A stretch of 64,000 bases of DNA from Chitinophaga pinensis (GCA_945897885.1 CAMDGU010000006.1:27324-91323); one strand, 5' to 3'. Shown: positions 8,391-18,376, counted from the stretch's first letter. A program made the numbers and translations. The notes: generated by a model from the sequence alone, not told the origin.

Positions 8391-8393
8391 ATT

Positions 8394-8903
8394 ATGGAAG
8401 AGATTCAAACTAAAATAGAATTTAAACCTGAAACCTTAAAAGAAATTGACAGAATTATAAAGCAATTTCCAGAAGGAAAACAAAAGAGTGCTTTGTTGCG
8501 AGTTTTACATTTGGCTCAGCATGAATTTGATAACTGGTTAAGTGTGGATGTAATGGATTATGTAGCTCGCTTGTTGCATATTAACCCAATAGAAGTATAT
8601 GAAGTGGCTACGTTTTACAGTATGTATAATGTGGAAAAAGTTGGGAAAGTAGTTATTGAATTTTGCCATACCGGCCCATGTTGCCTGGTAGGAGCTGAGA
8701 AAATTTTAAAGCATATAGAATCGTCTTTGAATATTAAACCGGGTCAAACAACAGAAGATGGCATGTTTACCTTAAAAGCGGTGGAGTGCCTTGGAGCCTG
8801 TGGTTACGGACCTATGCTTCAAATAGGAGAAACATTTTACGAAAATTTAACGGAAGAAAAAGTTGATACGTTGTTGAACGATTTTAGATTAAAGTTTAAT
8901 TAA
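8394..8903 (+). CDS. nuoE: NADH-quinone oxidoreductase subunit E
   Basis: A 169-residue 24-kDa-type subunit of the NADH dehydrogenase module with a thioredoxin-like [2Fe-2S] domain (cluster N1a). Ligands are seen in CHTGPCC and CLGACGYGPM. The helical N-terminal part (IDRIIKQFPEGKQKSALLRV) is typical. It starts 3 nt after nuoD and abuts nuoF without any gap. Cluster N1a is thought to hold an electron temporarily next to the FMN of NuoF. Confidence 0.94.
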   Translation: MEEIQTKIEFKPETLKEIDRIIKQFPEGKQKSALLRVLHLAQHEFDNWLSVDVMDYVARLLHINPIEVYEVATFYSMYNVEKVGKVVIEFCHTGPCCLVGAEKILKHIESSLNIKPGQTTEDGMFTLKAVECLGACGYGPMLQIGETFYENLTEEKVDTLLNDFRLKFN

Positions 8904-10247
8904 ATGGGGCGAAAATTACTTTTAGATAGAATAAATATTGAGGGGATAAAAACCTACGATGTTTACCGTAAAAGCGGTGGTTATGATGCTGTAGAAAAAG
9001 CTTTAAAAAAAATGACACCCGATGAAGTGGTGGAGGAGGTTAAAAAATCGGGATTAAGAGGAAGAGGAGGAGCAGGATTTCCTACAGGTATGAAATGGAG
9101 CTTTATAGCCAAGCCTGAAGGAGTACCCCGTTATTTACTTTGTAATGCCGACGAATCTGAGCCGGGCACTTTCAAAGACCGTTATTTAATGGAGCACATT
9201 CCTCATCTTTTGATAGAGGGAATGATTTTGTCAAGTTATGCCCTTGGCTGTAACAAATCTTTTATTTACATAAGAGGTGAGTTTATGTGGATTTTGCACA
9301 TACTTGAAAAAGCTATAGCAGAAGCTTATGCTAACGGCTGGTTAGGCAAAAATATTAAAGGAAGCGGGTTTGATTTAGATTTACACGTTACACCTGGAGC
9401 TGGAGCTTATATATGTGGTGAAGAAACCGCTCTTATAGAATCGCTTGAAGGAAAACGAGGAAACCCAAGAATAAAACCGCCATTTCCTGCAATAAAGGGA
9501 TTATGGCAAAGCCCAACAGTTGTAAACAATGTTGAAACATTGTCAGCCGTTGTTCCAATTATAACAATGGGAGGTGATACTTATGCCGGAATTGGTATTG
9601 GCAGAAGTACCGGTACCAAACTCATATCTGCTTGCGGAAACATAAGTAAACCGGGGGTTTATGAAATTGAATTAGGATTATCTGTAGAAGAGTTTTTATA
9701 TTCAGATGAATATTGTGGAGGAATAAAAGATGGAAAACGCCTAAAGGCATGCGTTCCTGGAGGTTCTTCCGTTCCTATTTTGCCACATTTTTTAGTTACC
9801 AAAACTGCAAATGGCGAGCAGCGTTTAATGAGTTATGAATCATTAGCTGATGGTGGTTTTGCTACCGGAAGTATGTTAGGCTCTGGGGGCTTTATCGTTT
9901 TTGACGAAGATCAGTGCGTTGTTAGAAATACCTGGAATTTTACACGATTCTATCATCATGAAAGCTGCGGACAATGCAGCCCATGCCGCGAAGGAACCGG
10001 TTGGATGGAAAAAGTATTGCACCGTATTGAAAACGGACACGGACACATGCACGATATTGATTTATTGTGGGATGTGCAGCGCAAAATAGAAGGTAATACA
10101 ATTTGCCCTCTGGGCGATGCAGCGGCTTGGCCTGTGGCAGCAGCTATTCGCCATTTCCGCGAAGAGTTTGAATGGCACATCAATGAGCCTAAGAAGTGTT
10201 TAGAAAAAAATTATGGTTTAGTAAAGGAACCTGTTTTAACAGTATAA
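8904..10247 (+). CDS. nuoF: NADH-quinone oxidoreductase subunit F
   Basis: A 447-residue 51-kDa-type subunit and the NADH entry point. GLRGRGGAGFPTGMKW is the NADH/FMN-binding glycine-rich loop. NADESEPGTFKDRYL and GAGAYICGEETALIESLEGK line the flavin pocket. ESCGQCSPCREGTGWM carries three of the four ligands of cluster N3, with a fourth Cys at TICPLGDAAAW. It starts directly after the nuoE stop. Complete and without anomalies. Confidence 0.96.
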   Translation: MGRKLLLDRINIEGIKTYDVYRKSGGYDAVEKALKKMTPDEVVEEVKKSGLRGRGGAGFPTGMKWSFIAKPEGVPRYLLCNADESEPGTFKDRYLMEHIPHLLIEGMILSSYALGCNKSFIYIRGEFMWILHILEKAIAEAYANGWLGKNIKGSGFDLDLHVTPGAGAYICGEETALIESLEGKRGNPRIKPPFPAIKGLWQSPTVVNNVETLSAVVPIITMGGDTYAGIGIGRSTGTKLISACGNISKPGVYEIELGLSVEEFLYSDEYCGGIKDGKRLKACVPGGSSVPILPHFLVTKTANGEQRLMSYESLADGGFATGSMLGSGGFIVFDEDQCVVRNTWNFTRFYHHESCGQCSPCREGTGWMEKVLHRIENGHGHMHDIDLLWDVQRKIEGNTICPLGDAAAWPVAAAIRHFREEFEWHINEPKKCLEKNYGLVKEPVLTV

Positions 10248-10250
10248 AAA

Positions 10251-11195
10251 ATGCCAAAAGTAACAATTGACGGACATACAATAGAGGTTGTAGAAGGTAC
10301 ATCAATACTTAATGCAGCTAGGCAAATAGGTGGGGATAGTGTTCCACCGGCCATGTGCTATTATAGCAAATTGGATGTGAGTGGCGGTAAATGCCGCACT
10401 TGCCTGGTAGAGGTAACAAAGGGGTCAGAAAAGGATCCAAGACCAATGCCTAAATTGGTGGCAAGCTGCTCCACGCCTGTAATGGATGGTATGGAAGTGG
10501 GTAATAAAACCAGTGCTAAGGTAATGGATGCACGAAAGGGTGTTGTTGAATTTTTATTAATTAATCACCCTTTGGATTGCCCTATTTGTGATCAAGCAGG
10601 TGAGTGTGATTTGCAAAATTTGGCTTATGAACATGGAGCTTCAGGAACTCGTTATGAGGAAGATAAAAGGGTTTTTGAAAAAATAGATATCGGTCCAAAT
10701 ATTCAGTTGCACATGACCCGTTGTATTTTGTGCTACCGTTGTGTTAATACTGCTGAGCAATTGACTGAAAAAAGAGTTCACGGCGTTTTGAAACGTGGAG
10801 ATGCCTCAGAAATAGGAACCTTTATTGAAAACTCACTTGACAATGAGTTTATAGGAAATGTTATTGATGTTTGTCCTGTTGGAGCCTTAACGGATAAAAC
10901 ATTCAGATTTAAAAGCCGCGTTTGGTTTTTAAATCCGATGAATGCTCACCGTAATTGCGAAAAGTGCTCAGGAGAAACGGTGGTTTGGATGTTTGGAGAT
11001 GAAATATACAGAGTAACCGGACGTAAAGATGCTTACGGTGAGGTGAAAAATTTTATATGTAATACCTGTCGTTTTGATACTAAAGATTTGGCGCAATGGA
11101 CAATTGAAGGACCAAGACATATTGAACGAGATTCTGTAATTGGTCAAGGGCATTATGAGTTAAAACCAACAAATACCGTAAAGGAAATAGGATAG
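10251..11195 (+). CDS. nuoG: NADH-quinone oxidoreductase subunit G, short form
   Basis: At 314 residues this is less than half of a classical NuoG. Visible are the N1b [2Fe-2S] ligands (C36, C48, C51, C73), the His-Cys N5 site (H106, C110, C113, C119) and the N4 ligands (C158, C161, C164, C208). The start of a fourth site follows (C236, C239, C270, C273), with Thr243 where a third cysteine would be expected. The large molybdopterin-oxidoreductase-like domain is absent. There is no frameshift: nuoH starts 4 nt after the stop. Short NuoG proteins are known in Bacteroidota, and the electron path to N2 needs only N4 and N5, so function is likely retained. Confidence 0.92.
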   Translation: MPKVTIDGHTIEVVEGTSILNAARQIGGDSVPPAMCYYSKLDVSGGKCRTCLVEVTKGSEKDPRPMPKLVASCSTPVMDGMEVGNKTSAKVMDARKGVVEFLLINHPLDCPICDQAGECDLQNLAYEHGASGTRYEEDKRVFEKIDIGPNIQLHMTRCILCYRCVNTAEQLTEKRVHGVLKRGDASEIGTFIENSLDNEFIGNVIDVCPVGALTDKTFRFKSRVWFLNPMNAHRNCEKCSGETVVWMFGDEIYRVTGRKDAYGEVKNFICNTCRFDTKDLAQWTIEGPRHIERDSVIGQGHYELKPTNTVKEIG

Positions 11196-11199
11196 AACT

Positions 11200-12228
11200 A
11201 TGAGCACATTACTTATTATAAAAATAGTAATCATATTGGTGGTGTTTGGCATCACTTTATTGATTGCCATGTATTCTACCTATTTGGAAAGAAAAGTGGC
11301 AGCGGTAATGCAAGATCGTATTGGTCCTGATAGAGCGGGTCCATGGGGATTATTACAACCACTAGCTGATGCTGGTAAAATGTTTTTTAAAGAAGATTTT
11401 ATTCCAAAGCAATCAGAAAAGTGGTTATTTATTTTTGGCCCAGGTATAGCCATGTTCACGGCCTGCATGACCGGTGCTATAATTCCTTGGGGTGGAACGG
11501 TAACTATGTTTGGCGAAACATTTAATTTGCAAATAGCTGATATTGACATAGGGATTTTATACATCATGGGTTTTGTATCCATAGGTGTTTATGGCATTAT
11601 GATTGGTGGTTGGGCATCTAATAATAAATATTCACTTTATGGCGCAGTAAGGGCCAGTTCTCAGATGATTAGTTATGAGTTAGCCATGGGTTTAGCTATT
11701 CTGGCCGTGGTTATGACTACCGGTTCTTTAAGTTTAAAAGATATTGTTGAAGCGCAAAAAGGAGGGCAATGGAATGTTTTTTACCAACCGTTAGCATTCC
11801 TATTATTTATTGTTTGTGCTTTTGCCGAGTGTAACCGTGCACCCTTTGATATGGCGGAATGTGAAACAGAATTAATTGGAGGATACCATACGGAATATAG
11901 TAGTATGAAACTTGGATTCTTCTTATTTGCTGAATACATCAATATGTTTATTTCTTCAGCAGTTATTTCCGTTTTATTTTTTGGAGGATATAATTTTCCG
12001 TTTATGTATGATTTAGGATTGTCAGCCAATGCTATCACTTTTATAGGGGTTGGGGTATTTTTTGCAAAAATCATATTTTTCATATTTTTCTTTATGTGGG
12101 TAAGATGGACTTTACCACGTTTCAGATACGACCAATTAATGCATCTGGGTTGGAAATCACTTATACCACTTGCCATATTGAACCTTATGATAACCGGAGG
12201 ATGGCAAATTTTTAAAGACAGTTTTTAA
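11200..12228 (+). CDS. nuoH: NADH-quinone oxidoreductase subunit H
   Basis: A 342-residue membrane subunit with eight or nine predicted helices, linking the quinone pocket to the proton pumps. Signatures are ERKVAAVMQDRIGPDRAGPW, LLQPLADAGKM and CNRAPFDMAECETELIGGYH, whose acidic residues form the E-channel entry. It starts 4 nt after nuoG. Full length and well conserved. Confidence 0.95.
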   Translation: MSTLLIIKIVIILVVFGITLLIAMYSTYLERKVAAVMQDRIGPDRAGPWGLLQPLADAGKMFFKEDFIPKQSEKWLFIFGPGIAMFTACMTGAIIPWGGTVTMFGETFNLQIADIDIGILYIMGFVSIGVYGIMIGGWASNNKYSLYGAVRASSQMISYELAMGLAILAVVMTTGSLSLKDIVEAQKGGQWNVFYQPLAFLLFIVCAFAECNRAPFDMAECETELIGGYHTEYSSMKLGFFLFAEYINMFISSAVISVLFFGGYNFPFMYDLGLSANAITFIGVGVFFAKIIFFIFFFMWVRWTLPRFRYDQLMHLGWKSLIPLAILNLMITGGWQIFKDSF

Positions 12229-12249
12229 TCCGTTAAATTGAACACGAAA

Positions 12250-12804
12250 ATGAAATCTCTTACCAATAGGAGCCTACAAGTATCAAACAGGAAAATGACA
12301 TTGATGGAGAGAATATATCTCCCGGCAATCATTGGCGGTATGTTTATTACTTTCAAACATATTTTTAAGAAAAAGGCTACGGTGAAATGGCCTGATGAAG
12401 AACGCTCAAGATCTGAAGTTTACAGAGGCCGACACGTATTGAAGCGTGATGAAAAAGGTGCCGAACGCTGCACCGCTTGTGGTTTATGTGCCGTGGCTTG
12501 TCCGGCCGAAGCCATAACAATGGTATCTTCTGAACGCAAAAAGGGCGAAGAAGCACTTTACAGAGAAGAAAAATATGCCTCAGTATATGAGATAAATATG
12601 CTTCGTTGCATTTTTTGCGGATTGTGTGAAGAGGCTTGCCCTAAAGAGGCAATATTTTTAACCAAAGAATTGATGCCTGCCAATTATGAACGTTCAAATT
12701 TTATTTACGGAAAAGATAGATTGGTGGAACCAACAGATTCAAGGGTAGATGTTTCAAAAAGACAAGAACCTGCCGTGGTAATGAATAAATACAATGACAA
12801 ATAA
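12250..12804 (+). CDS. nuoI: NADH-quinone oxidoreductase subunit I
   Basis: A 184-residue ferredoxin-like subunit carrying clusters N6a and N6b. The two ligand sets are CTACGLCAVACP and CIFCGLCEEACP. An N-terminal amphipathic stretch (LPAIIGGMFITFKHIFKKK) anchors it at the membrane surface. I chose ATG 12250 over the in-frame TTG at 12238. The C-terminal tail of about 50 residues is variable in the family. The spacing after nuoH is 21 nt. Confidence 0.94.
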   Translation: MKSLTNRSLQVSNRKMTLMERIYLPAIIGGMFITFKHIFKKKATVKWPDEERSRSEVYRGRHVLKRDEKGAERCTACGLCAVACPAEAITMVSSERKKGEEALYREEKYASVYEINMLRCIFCGLCEEACPKEAIFLTKELMPANYERSNFIYGKDRLVEPTDSRVDVSKRQEPAVVMNKYNDK

Positions 12805-12819
12805 ACTAAAGCAGCAAAA

Positions 12820-13335
12820 ATGTTAAGTTATATATTTTACATATTAAGCGGTTTAACAATTCTAACAGCCATTATGATGATTGCAGCTCGCAATCCTGTG
12901 CATAGTGTTCTGTATTTAATTATTACCTTCTTCTTAATTTCTGGCCAGTATTTACTTATGAACGCTCAGTTTTTATTTGTGGTAAATATTATTGTTTATG
13001 CCGGAGCCATCATGGTTTTGTTCTTATTTGTTCTAATGCTTCTTAATTTAAATAAAGAAACTGAACCTCAAAAATCGATGAAGACAAAATTAGCAGGTGT
13101 TATTTCCGGTGGATTGCTTTTGGTTAATCTTTTAGGAGCCTTGGTAAAAAGTAATTCAAGCACAGAAAGTCTTCCAATTACAGACGTAGGGTTAGTGAAA
13201 AATTTAGGAATGGTATTATTTACCGATTTTGTAGTTCCTTTTGAAATTAGTTCCATATTATTTTTAGCAGCTATGGTAGGTGCAGTTTTGGTTGGCAAAC
13301 GTCACAAAGGAGAAATGGAGGCAATAAGTGAGTAA
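12820..13335 (+). CDS. nuoJ: NADH-quinone oxidoreductase subunit J
   Basis: A 171-residue membrane subunit with five predicted helices. The third carries the conserved VVNIIVYAGAIMVLFLFVLM segment with the pi-bulge glycine that rotates during coupling in known structures. RNPVHSVLYLI is the helix-2 signature. The end overlaps nuoK by 8 nt. Confidence 0.94.
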   Translation: MLSYIFYILSGLTILTAIMMIAARNPVHSVLYLIITFFLISGQYLLMNAQFLFVVNIIVYAGAIMVLFLFVLMLLNLNKETEPQKSMKTKLAGVISGGLLLVNLLGALVKSNSSTESLPITDVGLVKNLGMVLFTDFVVPFEISSILFLAAMVGAVLVGKRHKGEMEAISE

Positions 13336-13642
13336 TTATTTGCCTCCGATAGATCATTACATTTGGTTAAGTTCCATACTTTTTAGTATTGGTGTAATAG
13401 GTGTATTGATAAGAAGAAACGGTATTGTACTGTTGATGTGTGTAGAATTAATGCTAAATGCAGTAAATCTTTTATTCACAGCATTTGCTACTAATTTTCA
13501 GGATTCAGCCGGACAAGTTTTTGTGTTTTTTATAATGGTGGTAGCAGCAGCTGAGGTTGCAGTAGGCTTAGCCATTTTAGTAATGATTTATCGAAATACA
13601 AAATCGGTAGATATTAGTTTGTTGGATAAATTAAAACAATAA
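13328..13642 (+). CDS. nuoK: NADH-quinone oxidoreductase subunit K
   Basis: A 104-residue subunit with three helices. The two membrane glutamates of the proton path are visible in CVELMLNAVNLLFTAF and AAAEVAVGLAILV. The start is GTG at 13328, inside the end of nuoJ, giving translational coupling. Standard length. Confidence 0.94.
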   Translation: MSNYLPPIDHYIWLSSILFSIGVIGVLIRRNGIVLLMCVELMLNAVNLLFTAFATNFQDSAGQVFVFFIMVVAAAEVAVGLAILVMIYRNTKSVDISLLDKLKQ

Positions 13643-13649
13643 TAGCGGG

Positions 13650-15533
13650 ATGGGAAGTTATATAGCAATTGCATTATTTTCACCACTTTTAGGTTTCACA
13701 ATCTCCGGGTTGTTTGGTCGTTTTTTGCCTAAAAATGTAACAGGAATAATAGCCTCATTAAGTGTTTTTGTAAGTTTTGTTTGTTCCATTATGTTGTTTA
13801 ATCATTTGCATAATGGTGGTGATGCTGTTAAACTTGAAACGTTTAATTGGATAGCTGCAGGTAATATCAGTATTGATTTCAGCTTTTTAGCTGACAAACT
13901 TTCGGTATGGATGATGATGATAATTACCGGAGTTGGTTTTTTAATCCATATTTATTCCATGGGTTATATGCATCACGACGAGGGTTTTTATAAGTTTTTT
14001 GCTTATTTAAATCTTTTTATTTTTTCAATGTTAACCCTTGTTTTAGGAGCTAATTATGTAATTATGTTCTTTGGCTGGGAAGGTGTTGGATTATGTTCCT
14101 ATTTGTTAATTGGATTTTGGTATGCCAATAAAGAGTACGGCTATGCCGCCCGAAAAGCCTTTATCATGAATCGAATTGGAGATTTGGGATTATTACTTGG
14201 TATTTTTATGCTTTTCAATGTATTTGGAACCACAGATTATCAAACAGTTTTTTCAAGTGCAGGAACAGCCAATAGCGCAACCATTGAACTAATTTGTATT
14301 CTTTTATTTGTGGGTGCTGTTGGTAAAAGTGCTCAAATTCCTTTATTCACTTGGTTACCTGATGCAATGGCAGGTCCTACACCTGTTTCAGCATTGATTC
14401 ATGCTGCTACAATGGTAACGGCCGGTATTTATTTGGTAGCACGTTCTTCGGTTTTCTTCGTAAGTTCCGAATTGGCATCAACCATAGTTTTGGTTGTAGG
14501 ACTGGTTACCGCGGTAGTTGCTGCTACCATAGGTTTAAAACAAAATGATATAAAGAAGGTATTGGCTTATTCTACGGTAAGTCAGTTGGGATATATGTTT
14601 GTTGCTCTTGGTGTTGGTGCTTATTCCACCGCTTTGTTTCATGTTACAACCCATGCTTTTTTTAAAGCTTTATTATTCTTGGGCTCAGGTAGCGTGATAC
14701 ATGCCATGAGCGGAGAGCAAGACATACGTTTTATGGGTGGACTTAGTAAAAAGTTAAAGATAACACATTTTACATTTTTACTTGGAACATTGGCTATAGC
14801 AGGTGTTCCTCCTTTAGCTGGTTTTTTCAGTAAGGATGAAATATTAGCAAAAGCGTTTTACGGTAATGGTATTTTGGTTTTTATTTTATTAGCTGTTACC
14901 TCTGTTATTACGGCAGTATATATGTTCCGTTTATATTTCCTTACTTTTCATGGTGAGTTTAGGGGAACAGAAGAACAGAAGCATCATTTGCACGAAAGTC
15001 CTTCAACCATGACAATTCCTTTAATTATTTTAGCAATATTATCATGTGTTGGTGGTGGTTTAGGGTTATCGTCTTTGTTTTCACATCACCACTTTGCCGA
15101 TACTTTTTTAAGTAGCGTGTTAACAAATGCAAATATTCCGCATCCCTCTCATCTTTTTGAAATAGTTGTTTTGGTTGTTTCAGTAGTTCTTTTAGCAATC
15201 ATAATTTTGATGACAAGAAGCTACTATACTAAAAAGCAAAATGTTCCAACTTCAGCTGACGAAGAGACGGGGTTTGGAAGAATTCTTAGTAAAAAATACT
15301 ACTTTGATGAAATTTATAAAACATTAATTCAAAAGCCCATTGAATGGCTTTCAAATTTTGCTCACGATTTTATTGATAGAAAATTTATTGATGGTATTGT
15401 AAATATATCAGGAAGGGGCGTTACAGTTTGTGGCAATTATTTAAGAAGAGTGCAAACTGGAAATGTTGAATTTTATTTGTTGGCAATGGTAGTAGGTGTC
15501 ATAGCATTTTTAATAATTTATCAATTAGTGTAA
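13650..15533 (+). CDS. nuoL: NADH-quinone oxidoreductase subunit L
   Basis: A 627-residue antiporter-like subunit at the distal end of the membrane arm. The Mrp-type core includes FFGWEGVGLCSYLLIGFWY with its key Glu, RNRIGDLGLLLG-like IMNRIGDLGLLLGI, GKSAQIPLFTWLPDAMAGPT with key Lys, and STVSQLGYMF. After the core, a loop and a long amphipathic helix HL (around residues 530-600, YFDEIYKTLIQKPIEWL) run along the arm to a final membrane anchor. It starts 7 nt after nuoK. Confidence 0.96.
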   Translation: MGSYIAIALFSPLLGFTISGLFGRFLPKNVTGIIASLSVFVSFVCSIMLFNHLHNGGDAVKLETFNWIAAGNISIDFSFLADKLSVWMMMIITGVGFLIHIYSMGYMHHDEGFYKFFAYLNLFIFSMLTLVLGANYVIMFFGWEGVGLCSYLLIGFWYANKEYGYAARKAFIMNRIGDLGLLLGIFMLFNVFGTTDYQTVFSSAGTANSATIELICILLFVGAVGKSAQIPLFTWLPDAMAGPTPVSALIHAATMVTAGIYLVARSSVFFVSSELASTIVLVVGLVTAVVAATIGLKQNDIKKVLAYSTVSQLGYMFVALGVGAYSTALFHVTTHAFFKALLFLGSGSVIHAMSGEQDIRFMGGLSKKLKITHFTFLLGTLAIAGVPPLAGFFSKDEILAKAFYGNGILVFILLAVTSVITAVYMFRLYFLTFHGEFRGTEEQKHHLHESPSTMTIPLIILAILSCVGGGLGLSSLFSHHHFADTFLSSVLTNANIPHPSHLFEIVVLVVSVVLLAIIILMTRSYYTKKQNVPTSADEETGFGRILSKKYYFDEIYKTLIQKPIEWLSNFAHDFIDRKFIDGIVNISGRGVTVCGNYLRRVQTGNVEFYLLAMVVGVIAFLIIYQLV

Positions 15534-15537
15534 TATT

Positions 15538-16992
15538 TTGGTACTCATAATTATTCCTTTCATAGCATCGCTTTTAGCTTTATTTTTTAAAGATAAATTA
15601 GCAAAAGTCCTGGCTTTAACTGCTTCTGTGGTTCAACTTATTACAAACTTTGTGTTGCTTTCAGGTTTCGACTTAAAAGCCAATGCTTTTCAATATTTTT
15701 CAAGCTATACCTGGTTTAACTCTTTGGGATTAAACTTTACCTCGGGTATTGATGGTATAGCCATGGTCATGTTATTGCTTACAAACCTTGCAAGTGTTTT
15801 AATAATCCTAAGTTCATGGGATAATAACTATGCAAGTATGACAAAATTTCTGTCGCTAGTTTTACTTATGCAAGGAGCCCTAAATGGAGTGTTCCTCTCC
15901 ATGAATGGTTTAATGTTCTACATTTTTTGGGAGCTGGCACTTCTTCCAATTTACTTTATTGTAGGGATTTGGGGCGGGGAAAACCGGATTAAAATTACCT
16001 TTAAATTTTTTATTTATACATTCCTAGGTAGTTTGTTGATGCTGTTGGCATTAATATTTGTATATCTTCACACCCCGGGCGACCATAGTTTTGAGTGGGA
16101 TCAAATGATAATTGCTCAAATGACGGGTTGGGAATCAACTTTGGTATTATGGGCGTTTTTTATAGCTTTTGCTATCAAAATGCCAATATTTCCATTTCAC
16201 ACATGGCAGGCCGATACTTACAGTGTAGCACCTGCACAGGGAACTATGTTACTTTCGGGTATCATGTTAAAGATGGGTATTTTTGGAATGATACGCTGGA
16301 TGTATCCTATGGCTAAAAATGCTTGTGGATGCAACTATAATATTTTTATTATTCTTGCAGTTATCGGTATTATTTATGCCGCTATCATAGCCATTAAGCA
16401 AAATGATATAAAACGTGTGATAGCTTGGTCTTCAGTAAGCCATGTTGGCTTAATAGCCGCGGGTATTATGACTTGGAACAAAGAAGGTTTACAAGGCGGA
16501 ATTTTACAAAGTTTTAATCATGGTATTAATGTTATTGGATTGTTTTTTATTGCTGAAATTATAGAACGCCGTTTAAAAACACGTGAATTAACTCAAATGG
16601 GTGGGTTGGCAAAATACAGCAGAGGTTTCTCGTTTTTATTTATGGTAATAATGTTGGGAAGTGTTGCTGTGCCTTTTACAAATGGTTTTACCGGTGAATT
16701 TTTACTTTTAAACGCTACATTTAATTATCATGTTATATTGGGAGTTGTTTCCGGTTTAACTATAATTTTTTGTGCGGTTTATATGCTGCGAGTTTATCAA
16801 TTAGCTATGTTTGGTCCAGAAAAGGATAACGGAATACGAATTGGAAAATTGAGCTGGTCAGAGTTCGTAACCCTTGGGTTAATTGTAGTTTTGGTATTGG
16901 CAATCGGTATTTTTCCTAATTGGATATTAAATATTTCAGAAACATCCGTAGATGGATTATTAAACATTATGAAAGGAGGGAAAACACTATGA
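15538..16992 (+). CDS. nuoM: NADH-quinone oxidoreductase subunit M
   Basis: A 484-residue proton-pumping subunit with about 14 helices. FYIFWELALLPIYFIVGIWG carries the conserved membrane Glu, AIKMPIFPFHTWQADTYSVAP the lysine helix and WSSVSHVGLIAAGI the second half. The only start in reach is TTG at 15538, 4 nt after nuoL; no in-frame ATG precedes the first conserved helix. The stop overlaps the nuoN start as ATGA. Confidence 0.94.
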   Translation: MVLIIIPFIASLLALFFKDKLAKVLALTASVVQLITNFVLLSGFDLKANAFQYFSSYTWFNSLGLNFTSGIDGIAMVMLLLTNLASVLIILSSWDNNYASMTKFLSLVLLMQGALNGVFLSMNGLMFYIFWELALLPIYFIVGIWGGENRIKITFKFFIYTFLGSLLMLLALIFVYLHTPGDHSFEWDQMIIAQMTGWESTLVLWAFFIAFAIKMPIFPFHTWQADTYSVAPAQGTMLLSGIMLKMGIFGMIRWMYPMAKNACGCNYNIFIILAVIGIIYAAIIAIKQNDIKRVIAWSSVSHVGLIAAGIMTWNKEGLQGGILQSFNHGINVIGLFFIAEIIERRLKTRELTQMGGLAKYSRGFSFLFMVIMLGSVAVPFTNGFTGEFLLLNATFNYHVILGVVSGLTIIFCAVYMLRVYQLAMFGPEKDNGIRIGKLSWSEFVTLGLIVVLVLAIGIFPNWILNISETSVDGLLNIMKGGKTL

Positions 16993-18371
16993 AAACTTTA
17001 GTTTTACTTTTTATATCAGGCATATTTTCTTTGTTCGGTGGAATATTTGGACTTAAAAAAATATTGCCGTTATTTGCTACTGTTGCGCTAGCTACAGCGC
17101 TTGGTTATTTGTTTTATGACAGTAATTATGGTTTAGAAAATCTTCAAAATATGTTGATTTTTGATAACTATTCTACCACATTTATTGCAATAGCCATAGG
17201 AAGTACATTACTTATTACTTTAATGTCGGCCAAAGGGTATAGTTACAATCCCGAAAGTATAGGCGATATTATTGGACTTATGTTCTTTGTGCTTTGCGGA
17301 GTAGTTTGTATGGTGAGTTTTAATAACATGGTTATGTTATTTTTGGGCATTGAAATTGTTTCTATCCCACTTTATGTTATGGTAGGAAGTAATAGAAATA
17401 ACCTAAGAAGCAACGAAGCTGCTTTAAAATATTTCATTATGGGTGCTTTTGCCACAGGTTTTTTATTGTTTGGAATGGCATTGATTTATGGAGCTACCCG
17501 TTCATTTGATTTGGATGTTATCAGAAGTTTTTCTGCCACTGCATTGCAAACCTCTCCTACTTACGTTAGCATTGGATTGTTATTCATTACTGTAGCTTTT
17601 GCATTTAAAATAGCTGCGGCTCCTTTCCATTACTGGAGTCCTGATGTCTACCAGGGAAGTCCTACCTTGGTAACTGCTTTTATGGCTACGGTTGTAAAAA
17701 CTGCAGGTTTAGGTGCTTTTTTGAAATTCATTATTTATCTAAGCCCTATGTTAGGAAGTGACTGGTATTTGATAATAGCTATCATGTCGGCAGCCACTAT
17801 GTTATTTGCCAATATTGTGGCCGTAATGCAAGATGATTTTAAGCGGATGATGGCTTACAGCAGTATTTCACATGTAGGTTATGTATTAATGGCATTACTT
17901 ACTGTAAACAAAGAAACTCAATCTATTGTCGCCTTTTATTTAATTGCGTATTCATTAGCTACAATAGGCATATTCGCCTGTGTTTTATTGTTAAATCCTG
18001 ATCACAATAAAGGAAATGGTTTTGCTATGTTCAATGGATTAGGGAAACGTTCTCCAATAATAGCAGTCATATTAACAATTTGTTTATTATCTCTATCGGG
18101 AATTCCTCCATTACCGGGGTTCTTTGCTAAATTTTCTATTTTTAAGCAAGCCATTAGCGATCATCTTTGGTTGGTATTAGTTGCTATTTGTAGTTCAGCT
18201 ATAAGTATCTATTATTATTTTAGAGCCATAACTGCCATGTTTTTTAATAAACCGGATGAAACTATAATAGCCCAACCAACAGATAAGAATATTGCCGGTT
18301 ATGTTGTTATCTCAATTACTTTTGTCGCTTTATTGTTGATAGGAGTATTTCCCCAAATAATTGGTTTGTAG
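16989..18371 (+). CDS. nuoN: NADH-quinone oxidoreductase subunit N
   Basis: A 460-residue antiporter-like subunit with about 14 helices. Motifs include FLGIEIVSIPLYVMVG with the key Glu, FKIAAAPFHYWSPDVYQGSP and YSSISHVGYVLMALL. I start at ATG 16989, which overlaps the nuoM stop by four bases. The frame continues upstream into nuoM but gives a charged non-membrane leader. It is the last gene of the operon. A 7-bp inverted repeat (TTTGTAG / CTACAAA, 18365-18388) spans the convergent junction with the next gene but has no strong T-run. Confidence 0.95.
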   Translation: MKTLVLLFISGIFSLFGGIFGLKKILPLFATVALATALGYLFYDSNYGLENLQNMLIFDNYSTTFIAIAIGSTLLITLMSAKGYSYNPESIGDIIGLMFFVLCGVVCMVSFNNMVMLFLGIEIVSIPLYVMVGSNRNNLRSNEAALKYFIMGAFATGFLLFGMALIYGATRSFDLDVIRSFSATALQTSPTYVSIGLLFITVAFAFKIAAAPFHYWSPDVYQGSPTLVTAFMATVVKTAGLGAFLKFIIYLSPMLGSDWYLIIAIMSAATMLFANIVAVMQDDFKRMMAYSSISHVGYVLMALLTVNKETQSIVAFYLIAYSLATIGIFACVLLLNPDHNKGNGFAMFNGLGKRSPIIAVILTICLLSLSGIPPLPGFFAKFSIFKQAISDHLWLVLVAICSSAISIYYYFRAITAMFFNKPDETIIAQPTDKNIAGYVVISITFVALLLIGVFPQIIGL

Positions 18372-18376
18372 AAAAA

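Noticed and set aside
10251..11195. NuoG truncated by a frameshift
   Set aside because: nuoH starts 4 nt after the stop and contains no leftover NuoG sequence, so there is no missing piece here.
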